Below are positions 10,140 to 21,159 of a DNA stretch of 64,000 nucleotides, one piece after another. The stretch's first letter is position 1; each line of letters starts with the position of its first letter. The translations under genes and the position numbers were made by a program. The stretch spans positions 63,996,200 to 64,060,199 of the forward strand of contig CAMGYJ010000005.1 of the NCBI GenBank assembly GCA_946122785.1. Reading direction: 5' to 3'. Under the pieces are notes generated by a model. It was given only the letters and a program-made list of their open reading frames with translations, made no database searches and was not told the origin of the DNA. The DNA is from Linum tenue. Its lineage: Eukaryota; Streptophyta; Magnoliopsida; Malpighiales; Linaceae.

Positions 10140-11190
10140 TTGACAAATTGTGGGTCGAGTTTTACACGCTTAAAAAGGTATTCAACCTGATTCAACCCAG
10201 TTGGAGCCAGTTGAACTACGTGTTAACGAATTTTTTGTCGCGTTTGGTCATTACGTAATTCTCCTTACTAAATTTTTTAATTGACGGGTTGGGTCGGGTG
10301 GTGATTTGGATCCTTTAGTGACAATCGATTTAAGCGAGTAACTACGCAAAGCGAGTTGAACCTGGTGTTGACAAATTTTGGGATTGTGAATGAATTTTAC
10401 TCGCTTTTGTAATTGACGGATTGGGTTGGGTGTTGATTTTGTTAAAACTCGCTCCGATTTATCAAACCGGTCAAAGCGAGTTGAATCCAGTATTGACGAA
10501 TTTCGGATCGAGCACGAGTTTTACCGACTTTTGTAATTGACGGGTTGGGTCGAGTTGATGAAATTTGGGTCAAAGATGAGTTTTACCCATTATTGTAACT
10601 GACGGGTTAGTATTAAACGAGTACAAGTGAGTTGAATCCAGGGCTATGGGTTGATGAAATTTGGATCCAAGATTATTTTTACCCACTTTTGTAATTGACG
10701 GGTTGGGTCGGATGCAGGTTTTGTGAAAGATAGCCTTGCTATATCAAATTGGGGTGGCGTTGATGAATTTTGGGTCGGTATTTTACCTGCCCAAATTTTG
10801 TCAACTACTTTGTTGACACCTCGCCAATGAGGTTTATACGCTTTTCTAAGTTACGAGATTGAGCTGGGTGTGGATATTGTTTATTAAGTTGAACCCGGTG
10901 TTGATGATTTTTGTTTCGGGAGTTGATTTTACATGCCTTTCTAAATGATGGGATTGACTCGGGTGCTCATTTTGTTAAGCGAGTTCAACCTAGTGTCGAC
11001 AAAATTTGCGTCTACAGCGAGTTTTACACGCTTCTAATTTACGAGATAGAGGCGGGTGTTGATTTTGTTGACCAAGTTAAACTCTCTTATCGACGAATTT
11101 TGCTTCGAGAGGGACTTTCACACGCTTTTCTAATTTCTGAGACTGAGTCGGCCATACATTTTCTGAAGCAAGTTGAACCCTGATTTTCCA
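10140..11190. repeat. Degenerate tandem array, units of roughly 60-160 bp
   Basis: About nine diverged units share the anchors GAGTTGAACC, GTTGACGAATTTTGGGTCG, GAGTTTTAC and TTTGTAATTGACGGGTTGGG. Anchors fall near 10270, 10410, 10535, 10595, 10690, 10850, 10940, 11040 and 11130, and the right half is more diverged than the left. A frame open from 10911 to 11183 merely reflects the periodicity. The origin is unknown; it could be a minisatellite or the repeated interior of a degraded element. Confidence 0.65.
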
Positions 11191-12229
11191 CGATGGCCCA
11201 TTTGGGTACTTATACCTGGTTTTCTGGAGTTCAGGTGTCTTTTTGGAGATTTGGCGCTACTGACGCTCGCCCAATTATTGGTACTAGTTTCTACCACTAA
11301 CAAATTTATGTTTTCACTTTTCTTATTCCAGTTTTACTAACCAATCAATTTTATCATCTCTACCATCCCTCTCTTTCCCATATATATGTCGATCTCTCCC
11401 TTTCTTTCTGCAACAATCTAGAGGAGAAAAAAGGAAGACCAGAAGAGTGGATAATCCCACCTCCAACAGCACCTCAGCTCCCATTAGATTTGTTACACCC
11501 CCGACATTTGAGTTCCGATTTGACCATAATAAATGTACGGTTTGGTTAGATGATTACATAGCAAACACCAAGCAACCAAACCAAATTCAAAGACGTGACT
11601 CAATGGGTCAATTGGGCCGAATGCTGTCTAATGGGGTAGCAAGAAACTTCTAATTAGTTCCAAAAAGATCGATACAAAAAAATGGATTGGGCTATGGATA
11701 ATTTGTGGCCGTCAGAAGCCCTTCTCGGATACCTGCTTTCACTTTTATAATAACAATAATTATAATAACAGCTCAATATACGTTGGCTAGTGGAAGTAAA
11801 TGGGTTAGTACCAATGAGATGGCAACAACTTTAATTATTGTAGGAGCATAACGGTGGGGTTCTTGAAGTGAGGGTTACGGGTTAGAAGCATAGGAATCGT
11901 TCATATTTAAGCCTGGAAAGTTCCAGGCGTATTGGGAATCGTTTCTGTTGAGATTACGCCTTTCCTCCGACGCAAGCATGCTCCTTTCCTGCAGAAAAGA
12001 TCAGAAGGCGGGGGCCTCGGATACTCTCCGACACTTAAATTAGTATTTGGTTTAGAGAGAGAAAGTAGATAGAGAATGCGTAGTTCAGTTACCATTAAAT
12101 GATGTGGTTGGACCTCTATTTATTGCTGATGAGAGTTGGTATGAGCATTTAATGCTCTGCTAGGCGTTTACCCGACGTACCTTTATGTAATTACGCTTCC
12201 AGCTGGATTTAATGTTGTCAATAGTAGCT
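11191..12229. other. Spacer, no gene recognised
   Basis: A TATATATG stretch at 11386 precedes a 68-codon frame (11447-11653, GTG start) with no recognisable domain and no good coding context. Nothing else is supported. Confidence 0.4.
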
Positions 12230-12288
12230 ATGATTAACACTACTACTGTCTTGTCAAGTTCATATTCCCTATGCACGCTCTGGGGGCC

Positions 12289-12402
12289 GTTCCCGCTTCC
12301 CGTTCACACTGTCCCCACTGGGCCTTGACCCTGCTTATTGGGACGGCTCCTATACCATGGGCCTGGGCTTGTTTAGTTTATTACGTGTGGCCCAACAATT
12401 GT
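12289..12402 (+). repeat. Direct repeat copy 1 (114 bp block)
   Basis: The block CTTCCCGTTCACACTGTCCC through TATACCATGGGCCTGGGCTT and GTTTAGTTTATT recurs at about 13263-13375 with roughly a dozen differences. In the second copy one frame is open across the whole block. Here the block is upstream of a promoter-like stretch (TATATAG near 12559). Confidence 0.75.
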
Positions 12403-12769
12403 CCCGCAGGCGGGGAAAGCCTCCGAATTTTGGCAGCTGACTCCTAGGTCTGGGGCGGGAATAACTAAGCGACCTCATGCCCCGGTATATGGGCCACTCC
12501 CTCCAGCCGCCGAACCAGGTATGTCACGCCTCGGGATTGTGTCGTTTACTTTACTACCTATATAGCCCTCTAGGGTTTATTTGAAAAGAGCTTTCCCGTA
12601 CCAGCGCTTTCCCTCCTTTAAAAGGCCCTCAAATCTCCCAGAATTGGTAAGTTTTCTCTGTTTTCCTCCGGCTGATCTTTCTCTTTGTTCATCGTTTTTC
12701 GTCGCCGTGTGACGCTTTTCTTTCATCATAGCCCGTTGTGGTCGCTACGAACTCCGGAGCTATCTAACG

Positions 12770-13380
12770 ATGCCTGGTGTTAACTCCGACGCGACTCTGT
12801 CGCCGTCGACTGCTCCCAGCAGTGTCGTTGCCGCTTCTACTGCCGCCGCCCCTATCATCCACCCTTTGACTTCTCCTATAGTCCTGGACTCGTCCGAGAC
12901 GGTTTCAGACCCCATCACTGCTGCCGCTCAAGGTATGCTCAATCAGAACATTTATCGCCCTTTAGTATGCCCGACATTGACTGGGATCTGAGTGGGGTAG
13001 ACGTGGACTTTGGCGGATCCTGGTGAGAAGACGGCTGATTTATATTAGGTAGGACTCGGGACGGTTTATTTGAATTGACGGATGTTACTTTGGGTTTAGG
13101 CGTAGAACCTATAGCTGCTAGGGGTGACGCGTCCGCCGTCGGGGATAACTTGGCCAATTTCGATGACATTTCCTTGGCAAGCACTGAGGAGGGACTCAAT
13201 ATTGATGATCCAACATCCGCCTAGCGACTTGATTATCCATCCCTCAAACTCTCCGATGACACTTCCCGCTTCTCGTTCACACTGTCCCCACTGGACCGTG
13301 ACCCTGCTTATTTGGCCGGCTCCTATACCATGGGCATGAGCTTGTCTAGTTTATTCCGTCTGGCAGAACAGTTCCGCCGC
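12770..13380 (+). pseudogene. Broken gene-like reading frame, family unknown
   Basis: The stretch 12550-12770 looks like the start of a transcription unit: a TATATAG at 12559, a possible 5' intron (GGTAAGTTTT near 12646, polypyrimidine tract and CATAG near 12730), then ATG at 12770. The frame reads MPGVNSDATLSPSTAPSSVV and is Ser/Thr/Ala-rich until 12991. Further pieces in other frames are coding-like, for example LSDDTSRFSFTLSPLDRD and LAGSYTMGMSLSSLFRLAEQ between 13245 and 13370. These pieces need at least two frame changes to join. I do not recognise the family; it may be a domesticated or unknown retroelement Gag or a decayed host gene. Confidence 0.35.
13263..13375 (+). repeat. Direct repeat copy 2
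   Basis: This is the partner of 12289-12402, spaced about 974 bp. Here the repeat lies inside the coding-like tail, so copy 1 may be a displaced fragment of the same gene. Confidence 0.75.
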
Positions 13381-14143
13381 TGTAGAAAAGGAAGAAAAGG
13401 TTAGGAGCCCAAAAGATTCGCCCCAAAACCCTCTCCCATTTCGTTCCTTCTGCACCGTAATCACCACATCCACTCCTCAGCAGCAGCACCGAGAACCCCT
13501 CCCCTTCCCAAAGAGATAACAACCAAGCAACCACAAACCCATCTCCCTTTGATTGCCAGTTGTGTGATAGAGAGAGGGAGACAGCTCGACGGGGACGAGA
13601 GAACCGGCGGCTAGATGGATTTACACCAGGAAGTATTAAGCGGTGGCCTCAGCTCGACTTGGCCAAGGTCGGACTGAGGTTTGAAAGACGACAATAGAGT
13701 CGTCGATCAGGAGTATTAAGCGGTGGCCTTCGGAACTTGGCAGCAGCGAAGTATGTAGCTGTGTTGAATGGGTCAAAAGACAAGGTGGACCTAACAAGGA
13801 GATGCCAATTGATTGCGTTGAGATCATGGCGGCCTTAACAACAAGGTTACGTATTCGTGAATTTGGCTGTTGCTTTATATGCTTCATGGGTTCGTCATTG
13901 CTGAATAAATCGCCATTCCAAAAGAAGGTATTGATTTGGCTTACGGGACTAATGGACGGGTTCGCAACGAGGAGTATAGCCTATCAACCTTTATCAAGGA
14001 CCAAATTTGGATTAAGCTGTAACATCTCATTCCGGCAAAACCCATATTTCGATCGCTAGAAAGTTCGCGATTTAAAATCGAGCATTTTGATAGTATTTCG
14101 ACGAAAATCGGAATATCGATTGATAGGATAAGTATACGTATTA

Positions 14144-14146
<3 letters not shown>

Positions 14147-14212
<66 letters not shown>
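14147..14212. repeat. (AT)n microsatellite, left of MITE
   Basis: About 33 uninterrupted AT units directly abut the left terminal repeat of the element at 14213. Confidence 0.95.
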
Positions 14213-14214
<2 letters not shown>

Positions 14215-14614
14215 TGCCTTCTACGGTACCCCGGGTGAAATCCGGGGTACCGCATACCTTGAGTATGAAAACGCTATCAAAACATCAAATTAGCAGGATT
14301 TTTTGGCATGATACTATACCCTAATCCTTAATGAGTGAACCCTAGGTCATAATTATCTAAATCATAAACTATAAACCCTAAGATGTGCATTTATTTTTTT
14401 CCCTATATTTGGATGAATCATAACCGTCGATTATTGTTTCTAATTAAATTGATCTTGGGGTATAAGATTTAGAAAATTAAGACCTAGATTTTGATCTTTA
14501 AGGGTTAGAGTATAGTATCATGTCAGAAAGATCAGTCAATTCAAAGTTCTGGATAGCGTTTTCTTACTCAAGGTATGCGGTACCCCGGATTTCACCGTGG
14601 GTACCGTAGAACTC

Positions 14615-14617
<3 letters not shown>
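14213..14617. mobile_element. Micron-like MITE between two AT runs
   Basis: The left end (14213-14278, TCTACGGTACCCCGGGTGAA...) and the right end (14552-14617) are inverted copies about 65 bp long with around five mismatches. The inner parts also pair: GCATGATACTATACCCTAA near 14307 matches TTAGAGTATAGTATCATGTC near 14505. The whole element could therefore fold into one hairpin. Both outer edges join long AT runs, the arrangement described for Micron-type MITEs that insert in TA repeats. There is no coding capacity. The family label is by structure only. Confidence 0.75.

Positions 14618-14679
<62 letters not shown>
14618..14679. repeat. (AT)n microsatellite, right of MITE
   Basis: A 62-base AT run abuts the right terminal repeat. 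Confidence 0.95.
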
Positions 14680-14685
<6 letters not shown>

Positions 14686-15911
14686 TAGTAAAAGAAGAAA
14701 AAAAGGAAAGGGGCCAAAAGCTAGCAGTTGCCAACCGCTTCTGCATTTATATAAATCCATTCCAACTCTTCCCTTTTCCCATCCTTTTCGCTATCCCAAA
14801 CCCGCATCAGAGAAACAGAACACACACAGAGCGCTCGGGGAGAATATTCAAGAATTTGATTCTTGAGCTCTATTGATCCAAAAACCTCGTAAGTAACGCC
14901 TAATCCATCCATTCATCGTTGTTTATCAATTTAGAGCTTTAAAACGAGTTTTTGGATCAGGAATTTTTTGAGTTTTCGATCGAAGGAATTAGATTTTCGG
15001 AGTATCCGGAAGTCTGATTGAGCCCAAATTTCATATACGAGCTTCCTGCAGCGAGGGGATATTAGGACGGTCTCGAATTTTAATTCAGGGTTCGTTCGTG
15101 AAATTGACGTTTTAGTAGGAGAAGCTAAACCTGGTGCTTGAACGACCAGAACTGATCATCAGCACTAGCAGTAGCAGTAGCAAGTACATAGGTGTGAGCA
15201 GAACGAGGAGTTGAAGGCATAATGAGGTATTGTCTTCAACTATTCTGTGCTTGGACGACTACTTGGGATTTTGGCCAGTGATCCACACCTCTTTTGTAAA
15301 AATGTTTAGAGGATGTTTTTCATGTGCATACTAGCTTCTGGAGTAGTTTGAGCTATCCACAGGCGCGGAAAGTTGATAGGTGTATATTTGTGTGGTTGTG
15401 TAAGTTGTGACGACTATGACATGTATTAGTATGGTATACTGTGGTGGAGTATGAAAAATGTGACTATGGCTATGAAAAGCCAATGCATATGGTTGTGAGT
15501 ATATATGTTTGTGATGAATTATTTTGCAGGATAAGTTGCAAGAACTGTTAGCCCATTACGCGAGTAATTCATTTCGAAATTTATTTGGGTAAATTTTGTA
15601 ATTATGTAACACCCGAGATTATTTCTGCTGCAATTGTATGGACAATATGGTTAGGCAAAGCGTACATGGTACGGTGTTACATAAGCGATGGTACACGTAA
15701 GGTAATCAACCAAAAAGGAATGTGGCGAATGCCGATGAGGAGGATTATGAGGAAAAACAAAAAGGAATCATTTGAATAGTTTTCTGGGGAAATAACTACT
15801 CTTTTTGGTTTACACGTGTGTTTAGGCATCAGAACTGGCAATGTTCAGTAGGGAACGTCATGGACAGCGTTCTTACTCTTTCAAGTAGAGGATTCATCAA
15901 TTGGGTTGGAC

Positions 15912-16571
15912 CAGTGGCGGATACAGAAATTTTTTATAGGGTGTCCTCTTTAAAAAATTAATAATTAAATAATTCATAAATAAAAAATACATGACTGATA
16001 CAAATTTTAACAAAAGGCCACGTGTTTCCATATTCCCAAAAAACAATATAAAATATAATCGACATCATCACTGCTCAACAAATCTATATATCATACTAGA
16101 CAATAATTTACGAATTGATTGCATATTCAATTTCTAACCTTGTTCTTTATGTAACTCAAATTTGAAAGACTCTTTTAACTCTTGCGTTGTAATTATAAAA
16201 TCCATTCAAATTAAGGATAGTCCGTAATTAGTTTAGTTGTTAGGTTTAGAAAATAGTTGGGGATAAGGAATAATGTTTTTACTATTTCATATTGTTTAAT
16301 TAGAACAAGGAATGAGTTGCAACCTAGAGAATATGTTTAATAATAGTAGTGTCCTGGGTTTGAATAACACAAACTACCATTTATCTTTTTTTTAATCTTA
16401 CACAAACTACTATCGAGAGTAGTATAATCATTTTTTTCAAATTTTAAGGGTGTCACGGATTACCAATTATAATTTTTTTCCTACGAAACTACAATCGGGG
16501 ATTGGATAATCGTTCTTCCAAATTTTAGGGGTGTCCCGGGACACCCCTAAATGTCCATGTATCCGCCACTG
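15912..16571. mobile_element. Non-autonomous hAT-type element
   Basis: The ends are inverted (CAGTGGCGGATACA at the left, TGTATCCGCCACTG at the right) and an exact 8 bp TSD, GGTTGGAC, flanks them (15904-15911 and 16572-16579). Eight-base duplications and CAGTGGCGG-like ends are typical of hAT transposons. The 660 bp interior is AT-rich without a transposase, so it depends on an outside enzyme. It sits inside the 14018-17654 LTR and is therefore younger than that LTR. Confidence 0.9.
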
Positions 16572-17654
16572 GGTTGGACATGCGGATCCTGGTATCCAAT
16601 TGAATAATGAAGTGAGTGTAAAGGGGTAAATTCTATGTCTTACATATTCTCAAGTATTTGTCGTATTTGTTTAAGTATTTTGTGAAGTGGTTGCTAGTTA
16701 TGTTTGTGCTTATGATTGATGATATGTGCTTTACTTGATCTATGATTTGAAGTAAATGTTTATGAGTTTATTGTTACTTTGAAGATTTACGTTTATGACT
16801 TATTGTTGAAGTTTAAGAAACAAGTATTCTTTAAGAAGTTCTTCATTTCAAGGAGGTGAAATAGTTTTAAGTGTTTTTAGTCACTAGCCCAAGTCCGTTG
16901 CCGTTTGAGAATTTGAGATAGAGGAGCAGTTATCCTCTTGAGACTTTTAAGATGAGCAACAGTTATTCTCTTGAGAATCGTTGTGAAGAGCCACCACGAT
17001 AAGTTTAAGATTTTAGGAGTGATGAATCCCCTAACTAAGTTTAACTTTAAGGAAAGCCTGGATGGGCTCTCATACGTATGAGTTGGGCAACCGGGCTAGC
17101 TAGTGAGGGATCGCAATGTCAGTCAAATATATAAGTTGATATTTGAGCTTTAGGATTTAAGATTTAAGATTTTTATTAGTGGAAGTACAAAACAACTGCC
17201 ACCAAGTTAAGCAAAGTGACCAAGTAATAGAAATTTTAAACGTAAGGGAGTAGACTGACCCCAACTCACTCAACAGTTTGAAGAGGAAGAGCTAGAGGAA
17301 CAATTAGAGAGCAGCGAGAGCGAGAGAAACAGTTTGAGGGGAGCCGACTGGAGGAGAATGGTACGAGCATCACGGAGGATGTCGACGATCGGATCGGAAC
17401 AAGCATCTGCATTTACTTCTAGTTATTATAATTTATGTTTATTAGTAAGACTGGAGATTAAGATTTTAAGGTTTGAGTTTGCCCAAGTGTTAGGGCTTTG
17501 GGTTTAAGTAATGACAATTGTTTTCAGTTTTTATTGAAGTTATCTATGAAAAGTTTTCTCTATTTTTCTAAGTATCTTCATTTCTTATTTTGATACCACT
17601 GTTTATGAACAATATTTTGGTAAAATTAGTACCCGGCCAAGTTATGGTGTTACA

Positions 17655-19572
17655 AGATTGTTCCATCCGGCGAGTTTAGTCAGGGAGATGGGGAACCTTG
17701 CCACGATGAAGTTCCCAACTAGGGATCGAGATTTGGGGCTTAACCGATGAGGTCTTGCGCAACGTCGGAGGCAAAGGGAGGTACCTCATATTTAATAGAC
17801 GCGATTCAGACGATGATGGCGCATTATTCTCGGTAACTCCTCTCCTTCTCTCTACATAATCTTGCTCACTCTACTTCTTTGTTGTGGTTTTTAAAGTTTA
17901 CAGATACAAGAGTTTACCTCCATTTACCTAATGCTATTGTGTTGTTGTTTGTTATTTTTTACAATTTATTCATTGTCTAACCTACTTGTCTGGCCAATCG
18001 AAGAGCGGGATGGGGAGTTTCAGTTTCATCTCGTCTCCGGACAGACGGAGAGGAACAAGGCTGACCCCAACCCCTTTTCTCCAACAGAGATAAGAGAATT
18101 CGAGACAGAGGAATGACAAGATGGTTGACGGGTCCATGATTCGTGTCTAGGAAGTGGACGAAAGGTGTGCAGGGAACGATGGAGGAAGATCGACAAGCAG
18201 ATTATGAGGTTTTCTTGGTTGAGGAATTGTGCAATGGACTTGTCCAGGGAACGACGGAGGAATATCGACAAGCAGATTATGGGTTTTTCAAGGTTAGTGT
18301 CCCAATTTATCAAGATTAATGTTAAGAAGTGGTGACTCGATGATGATTAATATGGTGATGTGAATTGATTATAGTCGATGGTGGTTAGTGTGAGAACTAG
18401 ATGATGTTGGTGGAGGAGAAGAAAAAGAGGCGTAATTTCGCAAATTATGGAGAAAATAAGTAAAATCAAAGACTCGAATAGTAAAATCGTAAGATCTTAA
18501 GGATTTAAATCGTGAATAGTGTAGGATTTTAAGGTCTATAGATTTTATAGTGAAATCAGAATCGGAATAGGTAAATAAAATCGTAAAAGCGTAGAATTTA
18601 GGATTTAAATCAGGATTTTGACTACTCTGGTTCTTGTGCCCTGAAAAATGTTATCCAAAAACTATTTTCTCAGCTTTTTAACCTTAGACATTTTAATATT
18701 TGGCTAATTTGTTTTCGTACAAATTAATGATAGGTCATTTCATGGAGCCGGTTGGCTCGCATTTTTCTTTTTATGGATGACAAGACCGTCGTGGCTTTTC
18801 GCATGGGGTTGAGCAGAAATTTCTCTAGTGGACTCCTCTTATGATTTTATGACGACTTCATGAAGGCTTCCCACGAATTTGGTCTTATTTAATGCATGCA
18901 GCACTTTGATAATATTAGTATTTATCCCTCCTCATCCTCCAACATGATCCATTTGTTGATCCAAGTTATCCTAGAATGTGTTTGACCTTGGAAAGCACAA
19001 ATACCAAAAAGGAATAAAATGAGACGAAAACCCATCCTAAGTCTATTACAAGTACATTGATCACATAGTCGTGAATTTTACCTATAATAGGACAAAATAT
19101 ACTAAAGATACATTGATATAAGTTGAAAATGTACCTAAAATAGGGCAAGATGCTGATACATTTCTGTAAACATGCGTTGGTTTTGATTTTTGAAAGCTAT
19201 GTGGTATGTTCTCCTATCTTATTACTTGGATTTTTTATTGTTGGAAATTCTAATAATGTGTTTCTATTAGGATTAGTAATGTGTGTGTGGAGTGAGCAAA
19301 AAAAAAAGTACCAAATAAAAGTCAAGATTTTAGTAAACAAACTAGCTCGATCTAAACCTACTTAGTTTACAAGGTCCTCATCCGAGAGTGCCCATTGGCA
19401 CAAAGAGATGGACGTAAATTTTACCCTATTTTGATTGTTTTTAGGCGCCAAAGATGATTGATAGTGCATACCATTGTTATTGTCCTACAAGTTGTAGTGT
19501 TTGAGCAGGTTTGCTTGGAGACAAGAAAAACTTTCAAGTGTGTGCGTGTGGGGTGGGGGGGGGGGGGTAGGG
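17655..19572. other. Spacer, no gene recognised
   Basis: A 45-base word containing GATCGACAAGCAGATTATG is repeated at 18167 and 18245 (78 bp apart). A 13-base G run lies at 19555-19567. Several 60-95 codon frames have no domain features. Nothing is supported as a gene. Confidence 0.45.
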
Positions 19573-20094
19573 TTGATTCGGGATAGATTACACACTTTTA
19601 TACCCCTTGAATTTTGTCATTTTACTTGGTTTACCATATTTGGAGTTATTTTACGCTAGGTTTTGGTCTTGTTTTGACATGTTTCAGACCTTAGCTGGTA
19701 AAATTGGCACCGGGATCGAAAGTCAGACAAAAGGGATTTAAAATGGAGCAAAATAAACAAAAGTGAAAGGATCATGGCCAGACGGAGATTATCAAGGGCA
19801 TCAACCATGAAGTGGACGCCCACACCTTGAAGACTACACACTTACATGAGCTTTTCTGCAGTTTGCTGTCAGTGCAAAGATCACGGTCTCCAAACCGTGT
19901 TAACACAGAAACGATGAAGTCTGCAATCATCCAGAGCCCTCCGTGTAGTTTGTTGGCATTGTAATTATCACAGTCTCTAAACCGTGAAGTTAGCAACAAG
20001 GTTGTGAAGTATAATAATGGAACGAAGTGAGAACACAGTTTCATTACATACTTCACGAGCATGAAGTGAGACCATGATATGAGCACTCGTAGGC

Positions 20095-20102
20095 TATATA
20101 AA
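20095..20102 (+). promoter_or_regulatory. TATA box in LTR-like block
   Basis: TATATAAA in the context GGCTATATAAAAGAG is a strong plant TATA match, placed about 520 bp from the LTR-like start. Its use is inferred. Confidence 0.4.
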
Positions 20103-20897
20103 AGAGAACGAGTGAACAGAAATTGAAGAGAGAGTTCTAGACAGGGACTTTAAGGGTTCTTCTTCAAGCTTAGAGAGAGAACGCTTAGAGCAAGGAAGGT
20201 AATTGGCTAAAACACAACACCAAACTACGACCAAGTGCAATCGTAAAATGAAAATGCAGTATAGTGGATCAGTTTTACTTATCAACCCGAGTCCTTGATG
20301 TACTGCCTACTCCGTGATTATTTATTATGTAGCGGGAAAAGTTGAGTGAAGTATTCAAAAGCAAAATAAACAGAAAGCAGGAAACAGTTGTATTCAGATT
20401 AAGAAGGCTCACTCAGGCATGAGTCCCCCTTGATAGCAGTTAAGCCTAGTTGTAATTCAACTAAGTCAAGCGATTGATGTTTAAACTGTGGAAAGTTCTT
20501 GAACAGTCTGGAGTCTCGACTAAAGTGCTCCAGACCCTCTCAGTTTGAATACCTAGCAGGTGACTAGCCTCCACCGGCGTAAACTAACAAATGCAATAAG
20601 GTTCAACCTTCCTCTACTGGGTTCTAAACCAGTACAGAGCTGTGAATCGACTTCTCGACTAAAGTCGTCAATTCCCTACTTCCAATTCAAGATGCTCTAT
20701 TGACCTATGCAGGGATTATCTTTCTATGTCAAAGCAGGAATCATTAGAATTTAATCAAGACTCCAGAAATTCTAAAAAAAAATTACTTCAATTGGATATT
20801 AATCAATCAATCATTAGTGGCAAAGGGTTCATACAACTCTTCCTCACATACAATCTAGGGTTCTTACCTACCCAAGTGATAGAGGGGATTAATCCAT

Positions 20898-20925
<28 letters not shown>
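20898..20925. repeat. (GA)n microsatellite
   Basis: Fourteen AG units without interruption. Confidence 0.95.
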
Positions 20926-20929
<4 letters not shown>

Positions 20930-21159
20930 GCTATGGCCGATGTAGAAATCATCATGTAGAGGAAAGAAATATGCTTCGGGTCATCAATCGTCACTTCTCA
21001 AGGCTTGAATCGAGCACCAAAGATGGGAAAACTTGATCAAGGGCACTCAAGGGTGTTTGTTTGTCACTTTCTCTCTCTAAACCTATGCTTTCTCTTTCCA
21101 TACTCGAATCATTTTCCAAAACCTACGTTTGGCTCTAGACAGCTAGTGTTCCGCATATT

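Larger units (their letters stand above)
14018..17654 (+). repeat. Probable solo LTR of the long-LTR Gypsy-like family
   Basis: The block starts TGTAACATCTC and ends GTACCCGGCCAAGTTATGGTGTTACA (TG...CA). From about 16600 to the end it aligns with the LTRs at 25001-27261 and 28298-31202, for example GTGAGTGTAAAGGGGTAAAT, TGATTGATGATATGTG and GAGCCACCACGATAAGTTTA, all in the same order. No primer binding site follows the right end and no partner LTR is seen, so it is likely a solo LTR. Removing the two MITEs inside leaves about 2.5 kb, close to the family length. The flanking pentamers (TAAGC, AGATT) do not match, so its exact ends are not proven. Confidence 0.6.
19573..20990 (+). repeat. Athila-like LTR-related sequence, plus orientation
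   Basis: It opens TGATTCGGG...ACACTTTTATACCCC, the same head as the LTRs at 2807-4181 and 21885-34686 when those are read on the minus strand (TGATTCGGGCTC...ACACTTTTTACCCC). It also carries the palindromic 'ACGGTCT...ACCGTG' words and a TATATAAA box at 20095. The rest is too diverged to align by eye. The right end is not defined; no primer binding site was found. Confidence 0.45.

Noticed and set aside
10911..11183. 90-codon plus-strand frame with repeated VDFVDQV-like words
   Set aside because: It follows the tandem array period; there is no start context, domain or codon support.
14536..14866. Frames made of repeating Ile-Tyr codons
   Set aside because: They are translations of the (AT)n run and carry no gene signal.
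14013..17659. TSD for the solo LTR
   Set aside because: The flanking pentamers TAAGC and AGATT do not match, so no duplication is claimed.
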